Source: Anianabacter salinae
Lineage (GTDB): Bacteria; Pseudomonadota; Alphaproteobacteria; Rhodobacterales; Rhodobacteraceae
Assembly (NCBI RefSeq): GCF_019061145.1
Contig: NZ_JAHQZS010000004.1
Span: 1-64,000 of the forward strand
Length of the DNA: 64,000 nt
Direction: 5' to 3'
Part shown: positions 37,172 to 46,520 of the stretch, one piece after another
Position numbering within the stretch: position 1 is the stretch's first letter
How the letters are laid out: every line of letters starts with the position of its first letter
The notes under the pieces: generated by a model
What the model was told of the DNA's origin: nothing
The model's database searches: none
Seen by the model: only the letters and a program-made list of their open reading frames with translations
Program-made: the position numbers and the translations under genes

Positions 37172-38725
37172 ATGAGCACCGAAGTCCGTGTGCCCACCCT
37201 GGGCGAAAGCGTCACCGAGGCGACCGTGGCCACCTGGTTCAAGAAACCCGGTGACAGCGTCGCGGTGGACGAAATGCTGTGCGAGCTGGAGACCGACAAG
37301 GTCACGGTCGAGGTCCCCTCGCCCGCCGAGGGCAAGCTGGACGAGATCGTCGCGAAAGAGGGCGAGACTGTCGGCGTCGACGCGCTTTTGGCGGTGATAG
37401 CCGATGCCGGGCACGCTGGCGCCTCGACCGAGATCCGCGAGCGCGCTACCGAGACCCCCGGCAAGGCCACCAAGGACGACGCGGGCAGCAGCAAGCCCAA
37501 GGACGATGCAGGCAGCGGCAAGACCATCGACGTCATGGTGCCCACGCTTGGCGAAAGCGTGTCGGAGGCGACGGTGTCCACCTGGTTCAAGAAACCCGGC
37601 GACGCGGTCGAACAGGACGAGATGCTGTGCGAGCTGGAGACCGACAAGGTGTCGGTCGAGGTGCCCGCCCCTGCCGCTGGCGTTCTGGGCGAGATCCTTG
37701 CGCAGGAAGGCGAGACGGTGCAGGCGGGCGGCAAGCTGGCGACGCTGACCACCGGCGCAGGCGCTCAGCCCACGCCCGCCCCCGAAGGTTCGGCGGCCAC
37801 CACCGAAGCGGTCAATCAGACGGCCCCGGCCAGCGGCAAGGACACCGAAGACGCACCGTCGGCGAAAAAGCTGATGGCCGAGAACAACCTCAGCCGGGAC
37901 GATGTCACCGGCACCGGCCGCGATGGCCGCGTCATGAAGGACGACGTGATGAAGGCGCTGTCGCAACCCAAGCAGGCCGCGGCGCCGAAACCCGCGCCGC
38001 GCGCGCCCGTCGCCGCCGACGATGCGGGCCGCGAGGAACGGGTCAAGATGACCCGCCTGCGCCAGACCATCGCCCGCCGCCTCAAGGACGCGCAGAACAA
38101 CGCCGCGATGCTGACCACCTACAACGAGGTGGACATGACGGCGGTGATGGAGCTGCGCAAGGAATACAAGGACCTGTTCGAAAAGAAGCACGGCGTGAAG
38201 CTGGGCTTCATGTCGTTCTTCACCAAGGCCTGCTGCCACGCCCTGAACGAAGTCCCCGAGGTCAACGCCGAGATTGACGGCACCGATGTCGTCTACAAGA
38301 ACTTCGTCCACATGGGCATCGCCGTCGGCACCCCGAACGGCCTTGTCGTTCCGGTGGTCCGCGACGCCGACCAGATGTCGTTCGCCGCGATCGAGAAGCG
38401 GATCAACGAGCTGGGCGTCAAGGCGCGCGACGGCAAGCTGTCGATGGCCGAGATGCAGGGCGGCACCTTCACGATCTCGAACGGCGGCGTCTACGGCTCG
38501 CTGATGTCCTCGCCGATCCTGAACCCGCCGCAGTCGGGCATCCTTGGCATGCACAAGATCCAGGACCGCCCGATGGCCATCGGTGGCCAGGTGGTGATCC
38601 GCCCGATGATGTATCTGGCGCTGTCCTATGACCACCGGATCGTCGACGGCAAAGGCGCGGTGACGTTCCTTGTCCGGGTGAAAGAGGCGCTGGAAGACCC
38701 GCGTCGGTTGCTGATGGATTTGTGA
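37172..38725 (+). CDS. sucB: 2-Oxoglutarate dehydrogenase E2 with two lipoyl domains
   Basis: Dihydrolipoyl succinyltransferase of 517 residues. Two lipoyl domains are visible, each with an ETDKV lysine motif ([11 protein letters not shown] near residue 40 and [11 protein letters not shown] near residue 155). A flexible Ala/Pro/Asp-rich linker, a peripheral-subunit-binding domain ([20 protein letters not shown]) and the catalytic domain with [13 protein letters not shown] follow. Many E2o proteins have only one lipoyl domain. ATG 37172 ([13 protein letters not shown]) is the canonical start. Confidence 0.96.
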   Translation: MSTEVRVPTLGESVTEATVATWFKKPGDSVAVDEMLCELETDKVTVEVPSPAEGKLDEIVAKEGETVGVDALLAVIADAGHAGASTEIRERATETPGKATKDDAGSSKPKDDAGSGKTIDVMVPTLGESVSEATVSTWFKKPGDAVEQDEMLCELETDKVSVEVPAPAAGVLGEILAQEGETVQAGGKLATLTTGAGAQPTPAPEGSAATTEAVNQTAPASGKDTEDAPSAKKLMAENNLSRDDVTGTGRDGRVMKDDVMKALSQPKQAAAPKPAPRAPVAADDAGREERVKMTRLRQTIARRLKDAQNNAAMLTTYNEVDMTAVMELRKEYKDLFEKKHGVKLGFMSFFTKACCHALNEVPEVNAEIDGTDVVYKNFVHMGIAVGTPNGLVVPVVRDADQMSFAAIEKRINELGVKARDGKLSMAEMQGGTFTISNGGVYGSLMSSPILNPPQSGILGMHKIQDRPMAIGGQVVIRPMMYLALSYDHRIVDGKGAVTFLVRVKEALEDPRRLLMDL

Positions 38726-38731
38726 TGCGGT

Positions 38732-38806
38732 GGGGCGGGATAAATCCCGCCCTACAAACTGCCGCAGCGGTCGGGGTTGCCTCTGTAGGGCGGGACTTGT
38801 CCCGCC
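38732..38806. repeat. Pair of inverted palindromic repeats after sucB
   Basis: GGCGGGATAAATCCCGCC followed by CTAC (within 38732-38755) and GTAGGGCGGGACTTGTCCCGCC (38785-38806). They are copies of the sucC/sucD element in opposite orientation, a REP-like pair that could fold into one large structure between sucB and the MAPEG gene. Confidence 0.85.
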
Positions 38807-38842
38807 ACCCCGCAAGACGAACGCAAGTGGACACTTTCGCCC

Positions 38843-39253
38843 ATGACCCCCGAACTCACCGCCCTCGCCCTCGCCGGCCTCTTGCAGGCCGTGCAATACG
38901 TCCTGATGTCGGTGCCCGCGAACCTCGAGCTTGGCACCGGCAAGACGCTGTCGCCCCGCGATCCGCAGCGGATGGACAAGCCGCTGATGGATCAGGTCAG
39001 CCCGCGCACCGGGCGGCTTTTCCGCGCGCTCAACAACCATTTCGAAGGGCTGATCCTGTTCACCCTCGCTGTGGTGGTCGTGACGCTGGGCGACCAGCAG
39101 TCCGCCTTCACCGCCGCGATGGCCTGGACCTACCTCGCCGCGCGCATCCTCTACGTGCCCGCCTATGCCTTCGGCTGGGTGCCGTGGCGCAGCTACATCT
39201 GGCTGGTCGGCTTCGCTTCGTCCATTCTGATGATCTTTGCCGCCCTCATTTGA
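38843..39253 (+). CDS. MAPEG-family membrane protein
   Basis: Membrane protein of 136 residues with four helices. ALNNHFEGLILFTLAVVVV and AARILYVPAYAFGWVPWRSY are typical of MAPEG (membrane-associated eicosanoid and glutathione metabolism) proteins of bacteria. The catalytic role is unknown. It lies between sucB and lpd and may share their transcript. Confidence 0.85.
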   Translation: MTPELTALALAGLLQAVQYVLMSVPANLELGTGKTLSPRDPQRMDKPLMDQVSPRTGRLFRALNNHFEGLILFTLAVVVVTLGDQQSAFTAAMAWTYLAARILYVPAYAFGWVPWRSYIWLVGFASSILMIFAALI

Positions 39254-39301
39254 TGGACCCCGCCGCCCCCGCGCGCTAGGAAGTTCGTAACCACGCCGCG
39301 C

Positions 39302-39370
39302 CTTCTTCTTGGCAGAAATACTCTGGGGTGCATGGGCCGAAGGCCCAGAGGGGCAAAGCCCCCCACCCCG
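39302..39370. repeat. Intergenic repeat (GAGTATTT class), inverted copy
   Basis: Reverse complement carries GGGGTGGGGGGCTTTGCCCC, then CACCCCAGAGTATTTCTGCC and an AAGAAGAAG tail, resembling the element at 13261-13315. It lies just before lpd. Confidence 0.65.
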
Positions 39371-39392
39371 CCCGACAGACCGGAGAGACCAC

Positions 39393-40781
39393 ATGGCAAG
39401 CTATGACGTGATCGTAATCGGCAGCGGCCCCGGCGGCTATGTCTGCGCCATCCGCTGCGCGCAGCTGGGCCTCAAGACCGCCTGCGTCGAGGGGCGCGAG
39501 ACGCTGGGCGGCACCTGCCTCAACATCGGCTGCATCCCGTCCAAGGCGCTTCTGCACGCCAGCCACCAACTGCACGAGGCGGAAGAGAATTTCGCCAAGA
39601 TGGGCCTCAAGGGCAAATCGCCCTCGGTCGACTGGACGCAGATGCTGGCCTACAAGGACGACGTCATCGGCCAGAACACCAAGGGCATCGAGTTCCTGTT
39701 CAAGAAGAACAAGGTCGACTGGCTGAAAGGCTGGGGGTCGATCCCTGAGGCGGGCAAGGTCAAGGTCGGCGACGAGGTGCACGAGGCAAAGAACATCGTC
39801 ATCGCAACCGGGTCGGAGCCGTCCAGCATTCCGGGCGTCGAGATCGACGAAGAAATCGTGGTGTCATCGACCGGCGCGCTGGCGCTGGGCAAGATCCCGA
39901 AAAAGATGATCGTGATCGGCGCGGGCGTCATCGGGCTTGAGATGGGATCGGTCTATCGCCGTCTGGGGTCCGAGGTGACGGTGATCGAGTACCTCGACCA
40001 GATCACGCCGACGATGGATGTCGAGGTGTCCAAGCAGTTCCAGAAGCTCCTGAAAAAGCAGGGGCTGGAGTTCGTGATGGGTGCCGCCGTGCAGGGCGTC
40101 GAAAAGCTCAAGACCAAGGCGAAAGTCACCTACAAGCTGAAGAAGGACGACAGCGAACAGGTGCTGGACGCCGATGTCGTGCTGGTCGCCACGGGCCGCC
40201 GCGCGTTCCACGACGGCTTGGGCGCGCAGGATCTGGGCGTCGAGATGACGGATCGCGGCGTCATCAAGACCGACGCCCACTGGAAGACCAGCGTCGACGG
40301 CGTCTATGCCATCGGCGACTGCATTTCCGGCCCGATGCTGGCCCACAAGGCCGAGGACGAGGGCATGGCGGTGGCCGAGACCATCGCGGGCCAGAAGGGC
40401 CATGTGAACTATGACGTGATCCCGTCGGTGATCTACACTTGGCCCGAGGTCGCATCGGTCGGCGCGACCGAGGAACTGCTCAAGAAGGACGGACGCGCCT
40501 ACAAGGCGGGCAAGTTCAGCTTCATGGGCAATGGCCGCGCCAAGGCGTATTTCGCGGGCGACGGGTTCGTGAAGATACTCGCCGACAAGGACAGCGACCG
40601 CATCCTTGGCGCGCACATCATCGGCCCCTATGCGGGCGACCTGATCCACGAGATTTGCGTGGCGATGGAATTCGGCGCGGCGGCCGAGGATCTGGCCCGC
40701 ACCTGCCACGCGCACCCAACCTTCTCGGAAGCGGTGCGCGAGGCGGCGCTGGCTTGCGGCGACGGCCCGATCCATTCGTGA
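39393..40781 (+). CDS. lpdA: Dihydrolipoyl dehydrogenase (E3)
   Basis: FAD-dependent E3 of 462 residues that re-oxidises dihydrolipoamide of the 2-oxoglutarate dehydrogenase complex. FAD motif [20 protein letters not shown], redox-active [19 protein letters not shown] motif [13 protein letters not shown], and the C-terminal His-Glu in [14 protein letters not shown] are all present. ATG 39393 (MASYDVIV) follows the repeat; the upstream extension is repeat sequence. Confidence 0.97.
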   Translation: MASYDVIVIGSGPGGYVCAIRCAQLGLKTACVEGRETLGGTCLNIGCIPSKALLHASHQLHEAEENFAKMGLKGKSPSVDWTQMLAYKDDVIGQNTKGIEFLFKKNKVDWLKGWGSIPEAGKVKVGDEVHEAKNIVIATGSEPSSIPGVEIDEEIVVSSTGALALGKIPKKMIVIGAGVIGLEMGSVYRRLGSEVTVIEYLDQITPTMDVEVSKQFQKLLKKQGLEFVMGAAVQGVEKLKTKAKVTYKLKKDDSEQVLDADVVLVATGRRAFHDGLGAQDLGVEMTDRGVIKTDAHWKTSVDGVYAIGDCISGPMLAHKAEDEGMAVAETIAGQKGHVNYDVIPSVIYTWPEVASVGATEELLKKDGRAYKAGKFSFMGNGRAKAYFAGDGFVKILADKDSDRILGAHIIGPYAGDLIHEICVAMEFGAAAEDLARTCHAHPTFSEAVREAALACGDGPIHS

Positions 40782-40817
40782 TCGGCTTGCGGGGCGGGGT
40801 GACGCCGTCGCCGAGGG

Positions 40818-40839
40818 GGCGGGACAAGTCCCGCCCTAC
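40818..40839. repeat. Palindromic repeat after lpd
   Basis: GGCGGGACAAGTCCCGCC followed by CTAC, the reverse-oriented copy of the sucC/sucD repeat, between convergent lpd and a small membrane gene. It may act as a terminator for both. Confidence 0.85.
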
Positions 40840-40874
40840 AGCGTAAGGCAACGTCTATCTCGCTGCTGCTGCCC

Positions 40875-41279
40875 TCAAGCTGCAGGAACCATTGGCGCCC
40901 GCTCACCGGCGATCCAGCGCAAGACGTCGGCGATGTCGAAGACCAGCGACACCCCGATCGTCGCCAGAAACAGCAGCAGCACCGACCGTGGCGCTGGACG
41001 GATGCCACCCCGGCGCAGGCGCAGCGCCAGCCAGACGAACAACGGCCCCCAGATCACGACATGCACGATGCCCAGCAGCCGGACCATCCCGACCGCAGAA
41101 TATAGCACCTGCATCCCGGCTATGATCAGGACCGTGGCGCATCCGGTTATGACTGCAATGCGCCGTGTCTCGCGCCAGATTGCCAGCAGCACAGGCGCCG
41201 CGATCATCATGATCGATAGCCACAGCACCCAAAGGCGGATCGGGGTGCCGAGTTGGGCAACGGCGTCCGAGAAGCTCAT
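40875..41279 (-). CDS. Small membrane protein, function unknown
   Basis: A 134-residue protein with four predicted helices (about 14-34, 40-60, 66-85 and 96-118 by hydrophobicity). It starts MSFSDAVAQLGTPIRLWVLW; an in-frame start at 41315 is possible but adds a polar leader. No family motif is recognised. It is 45 bases after the dioxygenase-like gene on the same strand. Confidence 0.65.
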   Translation of the reverse strand: MSFSDAVAQLGTPIRLWVLWLSIMMIAAPVLLAIWRETRRIAVITGCATVLIIAGMQVLYSAVGMVRLLGIVHVVIWGPLFVWLALRLRRGGIRPAPRSVLLLFLATIGVSLVFDIADVLRWIAGERAPMVPAA

Positions 41280-41324
41280 GCGGTCAAGGCAACCAAAGCC
41301 ATCCCGCTGCGTCAAGCCCTGCGG

Positions 41325-41987
41325 TCACGCGATGCCGACCACCAGCGCCGCGTCCAGCCCGGCGGTCGAGCCGCCCACGTTGGCGACAGCGGCCTCTCCC
41401 GCGCGCCGGGCGATGCCGTCCGCGCCGTTCGGCGTGTCCGCCGCGCCCCGCGCCGCGTAGGCGGCAGCGTTTCCGTAGACGGTTTCACTTACGCAGTCAG
41501 GAAAGAACAGCTGGCTGGTCAGGGCGCTCTGGCCGCCCAGAAACACGATATAGTGGATATGCGGCGTTCGGCCTCGATACCAGCCGGGATAGATCGTCCG
41601 AAAGGCGGCGACACCGCTGGCATCGGTCATTTGTGTGCCGCGCAGGAAAGTCTCTCCGGTGGTGTTGCCGTTGGGCGCCCGCACGCCGGAATACAGGCCC
41701 TCTGCATCGCAATGCCAGACATCGACGCGGGCGCCCTCGATCGGCCTGCACCCCGCATCGACGACCTGCATCCGCAAGGACATCGGCACGCCGAGGCGGC
41801 CTTCGGTGATGTCCGCGCGCACAAGGCCGGGATCGACGTAGAACGGCCCTTCGGTCGTCTCGCGCTGCACGAGACAGACATTCCCGGTAATCAGCCCGGC
41901 CTCTTGCGCCGAGGCGCGCATCGCGGGGGTCAGGATGGGGGCGGCGGCCAGAGCGGCAAGCAAGCGGCGGCGGGTCAGCTGGGTCAT
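41325..41987 (-). CDS. Intradiol ring-cleavage dioxygenase-like protein, Tat-exported
   Basis: A 220-residue protein with a Tat-type leader TRRRLLAALAAAPILTPA. The intradiol dioxygenase fold is suggested by the Fe-site residues: Tyr in GPFYVDPG, Tyr and two His in GWYRGRTPHIHYIVF. It is shorter than catechol or protocatechuate dioxygenases and exported, as for the secreted intradiol-like proteins. No aromatic-catabolism genes are near, so the substrate is unknown. Confidence 0.85.
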   Translation of the reverse strand: MTQLTRRRLLAALAAAPILTPAMRASAQEAGLITGNVCLVQRETTEGPFYVDPGLVRADITEGRLGVPMSLRMQVVDAGCRPIEGARVDVWHCDAEGLYSGVRAPNGNTTGETFLRGTQMTDASGVAAFRTIYPGWYRGRTPHIHYIVFLGGQSALTSQLFFPDCVSETVYGNAAAYAARGAADTPNGADGIARRAGEAAVANVGGSTAGLDAALVVGIA

Positions 41988-42067
41988 GCGAATGGCTCCT
42001 TCTTCGGATCAGAGGCGACATAGCCCGCTTTCCGGCCCGGCCCCACTGTCTGGCGAAGATGTGAGCC

Positions 42068-42748
42068 TCAGCCGATCAGCAGGCGCAGCCCTTGGGTCAC
42101 GTCGGTGCGGATCGCCAGCCGCAGGCCCGGCTCGTCGCCTGCGCGCAAGGCGGCGACGATCAGGCGGTGATGATAGGGCACCTCGTTGCGCTGCAAGCGG
42201 CCGTAAAGCTTGCGCATCGTCGGCCCCAGTTGCAGCCAGACCGTTTCCGCCATCGCCAGCATCGCGGGGGCCTGCGCACGCAAGTAGAGCGTGCGGTGAA
42301 ATTCGAGGTTCGCGCGGATGTAGCCGACAGCGTCGCGCTTGGCGACAACCTCGGCGATGGTGCCGTTGATCGCCTGCAAACGCTCGATCAGCGCATTATG
42401 GGCGCGCGGCAGGGCGCGGCTGGCCAGTTCCGGCTCCAGCAGGGCGCGGATCGCCGCCAGCTCCTCGATCCGCTCGGGGCTGAGTTCGGGGGTCGAGACG
42501 CGGCCCGAGGACGACAGCGTTAGCGCGCCTTCGGCCACCAGCCGCCGCACCGCTTCGCGCGCAGGCGTCATCGACACGCCGAATCGCGCGCCGATGCCGC
42601 GCAGGGTCAGCGCCTCGCCGGGTTCCAGCTCGCCGTGCATGATCTGGGCGCGCAGGGTGCGAAAGACCCTGTCATGGGCAACCGGCAACGCCTCGGGCGC
42701 CCTTGGCGGTGACAACAGCCCCGGCAGCGGTGCGATCCTGCCGGCCAT
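42068..42748 (-). CDS. GntR-family (FadR subgroup) transcriptional regulator
   Basis: A 226-residue regulator. The winged helix is at about 25-85 (VFRTLRAQIMHGELEPGEAL, RFGVSMTPAREAVRRLVAEG). The FCD effector domain follows with the metal/effector-binding pattern EFHRTLY and HHRLIVAALRAGD. The ATG at 42748 follows the SprT-like gene stop by one base. The target genes are not evident. Confidence 0.9.
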   Translation of the reverse strand: MAGRIAPLPGLLSPPRAPEALPVAHDRVFRTLRAQIMHGELEPGEALTLRGIGARFGVSMTPAREAVRRLVAEGALTLSSSGRVSTPELSPERIEELAAIRALLEPELASRALPRAHNALIERLQAINGTIAEVVAKRDAVGYIRANLEFHRTLYLRAQAPAMLAMAETVWLQLGPTMRKLYGRLQRNEVPYHHRLIVAALRAGDEPGLRLAIRTDVTQGLRLLIG

Positions 42749-42749
42749 C

Positions 42750-43439
42750 TCAGTCGAACCTGTAGCGGTGCAGCGCCGCGCCGTTGTCGCGCAACCAGCG
42801 GCGGTGAGTGTCGAAGCCCGGGCAAACGCCCGCGACCACCGACCAGAAGCGCGGCGAGTGATCCATGTGCCGCAGATGCGCCACCTCGTGCGCGGCGACG
42901 TAGTCAAGCACCTCGGGCGGGGCCATCGCCAACCGCCATGAATACATCAGGTTGCCATCGGATGAACACGACCCCCAGCGCGAGCGGGTGTCGCGAAGCG
43001 TGATACGGCCATAGGACACACCCAGGCGCGCGGCATAGCGGTCCGAGGCTTCGCCAAGCGCGCGCCGCGCTTCTTCCTTGAGAAAGGCGCGCAAGGCGGG
43101 CGTGACGCGCGCGGCATCCTGCGGCACCCGCAGCGTCTCGCCGTCCAGCCTTGCGCTGCGCCCCGGATGCGGGATCAGCGCAAGGTCGACGCCCCGAAAC
43201 ATCACGCGCCCCGCCTGCCCCGGCTCGGACGGCGCGGGGCGCTTTGCCAGATGCTTGCGGATCCAGTCGGCCTTTTCCGCGGCGAAATCCAGCGCCTCGC
43301 GTTCGGGCATGGTGGCGGGAATCGACAGGGTCACACGGCCATCGAGACCGGACACGCGCAGCGACACCCGACGGGCGCGGCGCGACCGTTTCAGGATGAC
43401 ATCAATCGGCGGGTTGCCAGGAAGCGTTGCCTGCCCCAT
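42750..43439 (-). CDS. YgjP/SprT-like zinc metallopeptidase
   Basis: A 229-residue protein of the YgjP (DUF45) family. The zinc motif HEVAHLRHMDHSPRFW lies near residue 187, preceded by TRSRWGSCSSDGNLMYSWRL, the usual family segment. The function is not established. ATG 43439 has GAGAGGGG at good spacing; the longer open frame upstream has no domain support. Confidence 0.85.
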   Translation of the reverse strand: MGQATLPGNPPIDVILKRSRRARRVSLRVSGLDGRVTLSIPATMPEREALDFAAEKADWIRKHLAKRPAPSEPGQAGRVMFRGVDLALIPHPGRSARLDGETLRVPQDAARVTPALRAFLKEEARRALGEASDRYAARLGVSYGRITLRDTRSRWGSCSSDGNLMYSWRLAMAPPEVLDYVAAHEVAHLRHMDHSPRFWSVVAGVCPGFDTHRRWLRDNGAALHRYRFD

Positions 43440-43599
43440 ATCCCCTCTCTCACCGGGGCAGTGCCCCGCCCGAATCCTACGCGATGGGCCCGGCCCCCTG
43501 CCACCGCAAAACGCGCGTCCCGAAAGGCTTTGACAGCCCCGGGGCTTTGTGGCACGGGACCGCATCCCGTACATGCGATCGAAGACGAAAGGGTCAGCA

Positions 43600-43923
43600 A
43601 TGCCCAAGGAAGAATGGGGCAAGAAGCGGATTTGCCCGACGACCGGCAAACGGTTCTACGACCTCAACAAGACGCCAATCGTTTCGCCCTATACCGGCGA
43701 AGTTGTCGAAATCGACTCGAACACCAGATCGCGCGTGGCGCTGCCCGAGAAAAAGGCAAAGCCCGCCAAGGTCGAGGAAGAGGTCGTTGACGATGATGCG
43801 GTGCTCGACGACGACGACAACGAGGTAGAGATCGACGACGATCTGCTCGATGACGACGACGACGAGGACAACGTATCGCTCGACGATATCGCCGACGTGG
43901 CGAAAGACGACGACGACAGTTGA
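43600..43923 (+). CDS. TIGR02300 FYDLN-acid protein
   Basis: A 107-residue protein. The N-terminus is MPKEEWGKKRICPTTGKRF followed by YDLNKTPIVSPYTGE, the TIGR02300 signature with a single Cys. The C-terminal half is extremely acidic, a run of Asp and Glu. It is found in alphaproteobacteria and has no known function. ATG 43600 is the family start. Confidence 0.92.
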   Translation: MPKEEWGKKRICPTTGKRFYDLNKTPIVSPYTGEVVEIDSNTRSRVALPEKKAKPAKVEEEVVDDDAVLDDDDNEVEIDDDLLDDDDDEDNVSLDDIADVAKDDDDS

Positions 43924-44013
43924 GACGTGGTGCAGCCGAATTTCCTCTTGCGAAGGAATGGCTGTTTCCATAAGGACAGCGGGCGACCCGCCACGGCGGA
44001 TCGCTTCCCGGAT

Positions 44014-44089
<76 letters not shown>

Positions 44090-44102
44090 AATCCACCTTT
44101 CC

Positions 44103-45320
44103 ATGACACTTTCCGCGCCCGCCGTCCCGGCGCAGCCGCCATTCATCGATGCCGCACGCCGGGCGATCCTTGCCCTGTGCTCGGACGATGCTGCGACGAT
44201 CCGCTTGGCGCTGACCGCGCTGAGCCCGGGCGACTGGCCGGATCTTGCAGCGCAGGCACACAGCGCTCGAATGTCCTGCCTTCTGGATCAGGCGTGCCGC
44301 GATCCGGCGCTTGCCGATGTGCCCCCCGAAGTGCGGCGTACCCTGTCCGAGCGACGGGCACGCGGCGCGCGCCGCGCCCTGGCGCTTCAGGCGCAGACCG
44401 TCCGCATCCATGACACGCTGACCGAGGCCGGGGTGCCGCACCTGTTCCTCAAGGGGCTTTTTCTGGCCCCGTTCTGCTATCCCGGCCCAGAGCTGCGCCC
44501 CGCCCGCGACATCGACGTTCTGGTCCCCGAGACGGACGCCCTGCGCGCCTGGACGGTGCTTGCTGCCCCCGGCAAAGACCACGCAGTCCCCGACGCGGTG
44601 CCGCGCACCCGCAAGCATCTCCCGCATGTTCCAGTGCGGGACGGCGAGGTGACGATCGAGGTTCACACGCGAATCGCCGATCTTGGCCTTCTGCCCGGCG
44701 CAGGCGAGGCCGACCTGACCCATGCTGCGCTGGCGCCCCGCGCCATTGCGCGCTCCCTCGGTGGGCGAACGCTGCGCTTTCCCGGCGCGACGGATCAGGC
44801 GCTGCACCTGTGCATTCACGCCGCGCTGGAGCACCGCTTCAACAACGGCTCCCTGACGCTGTGCGACCTTCGCCGACTTGTGCAGACCGAGGCCATCGAC
44901 TGGCCTCGCCTCTGGGACAGCGCCGACCGGATCGGCGCGGCGCGCGCGGTGCTTCTGACCGTGGTGCTGGCGGAACGGTTCGGCGGGCTTGCCTCGGTTC
45001 CGCGCCCCGAACGGTGGCTGAAGGCCGCGCCAGAGCCGGACCCCGAGGTGATCGCCGCCGCGCTGGACGCGATGTGCCCGGACGCGCGCAGCCCTCGGCG
45101 CACAGCCCTTCCCGGCCTTCGCGACCTGCGCGGCATACTCCTTCCCTCGCCGCGGGAACTGGCTGCCGTCCATGGCGGAGCGGGCACGTTGCGCGCGCAG
45201 GCAGAGAACTACGTGCGGCACTGGAAACGGATCGGAACCAAAGCGCTTGGCGACCAGCAGCCGGGCGCAGGATCGGCCGGACGCGGCATAATTGACAACT
45301 GGACCCGCCATACATCTTGA
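44103..45320 (+). CDS. Nucleotidyltransferase-family protein of the tailoring locus
   Basis: A 405-residue protein of the uncharacterised NTP_transf_5 family. FLKGLFLAPFCYPG followed by RPARDIDVLVPE carries the Asp-x-Asp catalytic pair near residue 139. Family members lie beside HprK-like kinases and PqqD-like proteins in peptide or envelope clusters, including some lasso-peptide loci. The ATG is 13 bases after tRNA-Ala, with no clear ribosome site; a later start is possible. The function is unknown; NMP transfer to a peptide or sugar is an inference. Confidence 0.8.
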   Translation: MTLSAPAVPAQPPFIDAARRAILALCSDDAATIRLALTALSPGDWPDLAAQAHSARMSCLLDQACRDPALADVPPEVRRTLSERRARGARRALALQAQTVRIHDTLTEAGVPHLFLKGLFLAPFCYPGPELRPARDIDVLVPETDALRAWTVLAAPGKDHAVPDAVPRTRKHLPHVPVRDGEVTIEVHTRIADLGLLPGAGEADLTHAALAPRAIARSLGGRTLRFPGATDQALHLCIHAALEHRFNNGSLTLCDLRRLVQTEAIDWPRLWDSADRIGAARAVLLTVVLAERFGGLASVPRPERWLKAAPEPDPEVIAAALDAMCPDARSPRRTALPGLRDLRGILLPSPRELAAVHGGAGTLRAQAENYVRHWKRIGTKALGDQQPGAGSAGRGIIDNWTRHTS

Positions 45321-45372
45321 AGGCGATGCCTTCCGGGCGTATCGCGTTGACAGAAGGGCAAGGGGCACGGCG

Positions 45373-45651
45373 ATGGACATGGGCGAGCAAACGGCGGTGT
45401 CCCGAGCCGAAAAGGTGCTGGCGACCAATCTCGGCGACGAGATCGTGATGATGGACCTTGAAAGCGGCGCCTACTTCAACATGAAGGACACCGCGCTGCG
45501 GATCTGGGATCTGATCGAGACGCCCGCCACGCTCGGTGCCCTGATCGACACGCTGAGCACGGAATACGACGTCGACCGCGAGACCTGCGCCAAGGATGTG
45601 AAGACCTTCATCGCAGAGTTGCAGGGCGCGGAGATCGTGGTCCTGTCGTGA
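45373..45651 (+). CDS. PqqD-family peptide-binding protein
   Basis: A 92-residue protein of the PqqD/RRE type. MMDLESGAYFNMKDTALRIW is the fold's beta-hairpin and helix, followed by TLGALIDTLSTEYDV. PqqD-like domains bind leader peptides and hand them to modifying enzymes, here perhaps the B2 protein or tailoring enzymes in this block. ATG 45373 follows AAGGGGC. It overlaps the glycosyltransferase gene by 4 bases (GTGA). Confidence 0.85.
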   Translation: MDMGEQTAVSRAEKVLATNLGDEIVMMDLESGAYFNMKDTALRIWDLIETPATLGALIDTLSTEYDVDRETCAKDVKTFIAELQGAEIVVLS

Positions 45652-46520
45652 CCGTCGCGGGCCAAGGCTATGCCCTTGCGATGGTCGTGACCTCGGGCTT
45701 CCTGCCCGGCGCGCTTGCCGCTCTGCACAGCTTTCATCTGCACAATCCGTGGTTCGGCGGTGACGTCGTTGTCTTCGGGCCGGGGCTAACGGTGAGCGAG
45801 GTCTCGGCGCTAGAGCGTGTGTCGCCGAACCTGCAGGTGGCCGATCCGCCGCCAAAGCTTGTCCGCGCCATCGACCGCGTCGTTGCGGCGCAGCCGCAGG
45901 TCGCCGCGACCCGCGACAGGTTCCTGTCGGGCGCCGCGCTGACACTGGCGGAATACGACACCGTGCTGTTTCTCGACGCCGACATCCTTGTGCGCGGCGA
46001 TCTGTCGGCGATCTACGTCCACGACGCCCCGCTTTTGGCCTGCCCCGACCGGGCGCTTCTGATCGGCAAGCGTCGCCGCGCGGCGGACTATGGCTGGGCG
46101 GAGGCGGGCGAGGCGGGCACTCTTGCCTGCAGCTTCAACGCAGGTGTCATGCTTCTGAACCGCGCGACTCGGGGCGAGACGCGCCTTGGCGGTTACCTCG
46201 ACCTTCTGGCGCGCTATGCGGATGGGCGCTTCGACACCGACCTGCGCGATCAGGCGCTGTTCAACATCCTGTTCGCTGAGGACATCGTTCACCTGCCCTC
46301 GCGCTACAATTTCCTTGTCAGCGCGACCTTTGCCTTGCGCGATATGGTGGGCCTTGCCCCGCAAGACGCCGCCATCGTGCATTTCAACGGCCCGTTCAAA
46401 CCGTGGCGCCCCGACCAGTCGCTTGCCCTTGCCGCGCGCCACCCCGAACTGCGCCCGATCCTGCGCGAATGGGCGGACTGCTACCGCGCCGCCACCGCGC
46501 GGCCAGAGCCGGTACGATGA
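45648..46520 (+). CDS. GT8-like glycosyltransferase
   Basis: A 290-residue protein. The metal-binding D-x-D in LFLDADILVRGDLSAIY is near residue 107, FNAGVMLLNRATRG and DQALFNILFAEDIVHLPSRY follow, and HFNGPFKPW is the expected end motif; all are glycosyltransferase family 8 features. It starts with GTG overlapping the PqqD-like gene stop and ends overlapping a sulfotransferase start. Donor and acceptor are unknown. Confidence 0.82.
   Translation: MTVAGQGYALAMVVTSGFLPGALAALHSFHLHNPWFGGDVVVFGPGLTVSEVSALERVSPNLQVADPPPKLVRAIDRVVAAQPQVAATRDRFLSGAALTLAEYDTVLFLDADILVRGDLSAIYVHDAPLLACPDRALLIGKRRRAADYGWAEAGEAGTLACSFNAGVMLLNRATRGETRLGGYLDLLARYADGRFDTDLRDQALFNILFAEDIVHLPSRYNFLVSATFALRDMVGLAPQDAAIVHFNGPFKPWRPDQSLALAARHPELRPILREWADCYRAATARPEPVR

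Noticed and set aside
37034-39394. Minus-strand frame of about 790 codons opposite sucB and the MAPEG gene
   Set aside because: Antisense shadow; low-complexity translation and no ribosome site.
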